A stretch of 6,778 bases of DNA from UBA7398 sp963978235 (GTDB taxonomy: Bacteria; Actinomycetota; Actinomycetes; Nanopelagicales; Nanopelagicaceae): positions 1 to 6,778 of the forward strand of contig CAXBQM010000063.1 in NCBI GenBank assembly GCA_963978235.1, written 5' to 3'. Below the pieces are notes generated by a model. The model made no database searches, was not told where the DNA came from, and saw only the letters and a list, made by a program, of their open reading frames with translations. The translations under genes were made by a program, and so were the position numbers. Shown one piece after another: positions 6,683-6,778 of this stretch; within the stretch, counting starts at the first letter, position 1, and every line of letters starts with the position of its first letter.

Positions 6683-6695
6683 CAAGAATAGGCGC

Positions 6696-6778
6696 ATGTC
6701 GACGCCACGCAGGGCACTGATCTGGCTGTTAGTTCCAATTTTTTCAGTTCTGGCTCTCGGCTCTGTTTGGGCGAGCAT
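6696..6778 (+). CDS. N-terminus of an exported or membrane-anchored protein, partial
   Basis: The frame from ATG 6696 is open to the right edge (27 codons). It encodes a typical signal sequence or signal anchor: a short basic start (MSTPRR), a hydrophobic core (ALIWLLVPIFSVLALG) and a small-residue end (SVWAS) that could hold a cleavage site. The product is therefore probably exported or membrane-bound through Sec. No mature domain is visible, so no function is proposed. The ribosome site is poor; an AAGAAT -10-like element 6 nt upstream suggests a leaderless mRNA. It is divergent from the small membrane protein gene. Confidence 0.6.
   Translation, partial: MSTPRRALIWLLVPIFSVLALGSVWAS

Overview
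The window reads as a compact sugar-catabolism locus of a bacterium, most likely a small-genome actinobacterium. The proteins I recognise resemble actinobacterial family members, base composition is moderately AT-rich for that phylum, gaps are very short, and several genes overlap by 4 nt. A streamlined freshwater lineage such as acI/Nanopelagicales is my best guess. This is inference from gene style, not from a marker gene.

Left part, plus strand (1-2897): the 3' end of iolC, then complete iolB and iolD. This is a tightly packed run from the myo-inositol catabolic pathway: IolD opens the ring of the trione/diketone intermediate, IolB isomerises 5-deoxy-glucuronate, and IolC phosphorylates the resulting 2-deoxy-5-keto-gluconate. 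iolC and iolB overlap by ATGA. A 14-bp tandem repeat covers the iolB stop codon.

Middle, minus strand (2910-5071): a two-gene unit transcribed towards iolD. A cytoplasmic GH63-type alpha-glycosidase, similar to mannosylglycerate/glucosylglycerate hydrolases, comes first. It is translationally coupled (GTGA overlap with a strong Shine-Dalgarno) to an IolE-like TIM-barrel protein. IolE is inosose dehydratase, the step before IolD, so this gene either supplies that step or serves a related sugar pathway.

Right part: a Gfo/Idh/MocA-family oxidoreductase (5137-6255, plus) diverges from the glycosidase across a 65-bp gap. By eye alignment it lacks one catalytic Asp of inositol dehydrogenase. It converges on a small two-helix membrane protein (6260-6643, minus), and the two TAG stop codons sit symmetrically inside one perfect hairpin. 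A third plus-strand gene with a signal-anchor-like N-terminus begins at 6696 and runs off the window. A 20-bp dyad lies in the short divergent gap before it.

The genes fit together as inositol catabolism (C, B, D, probably E) beside an alpha-glycosidase and an atypical oxidoreductase. One working hypothesis is that a glycosylated inositol or related compatible-solute glycoside is taken up, cleaved or oxidised in the cytoplasm, and fed into the iol pathway. The inositol transporter, iolJ, iolA and any regulator are not in the window. No gap exceeds 300 bases, and I saw no tRNA, rRNA, CRISPR array or insertion sequence.
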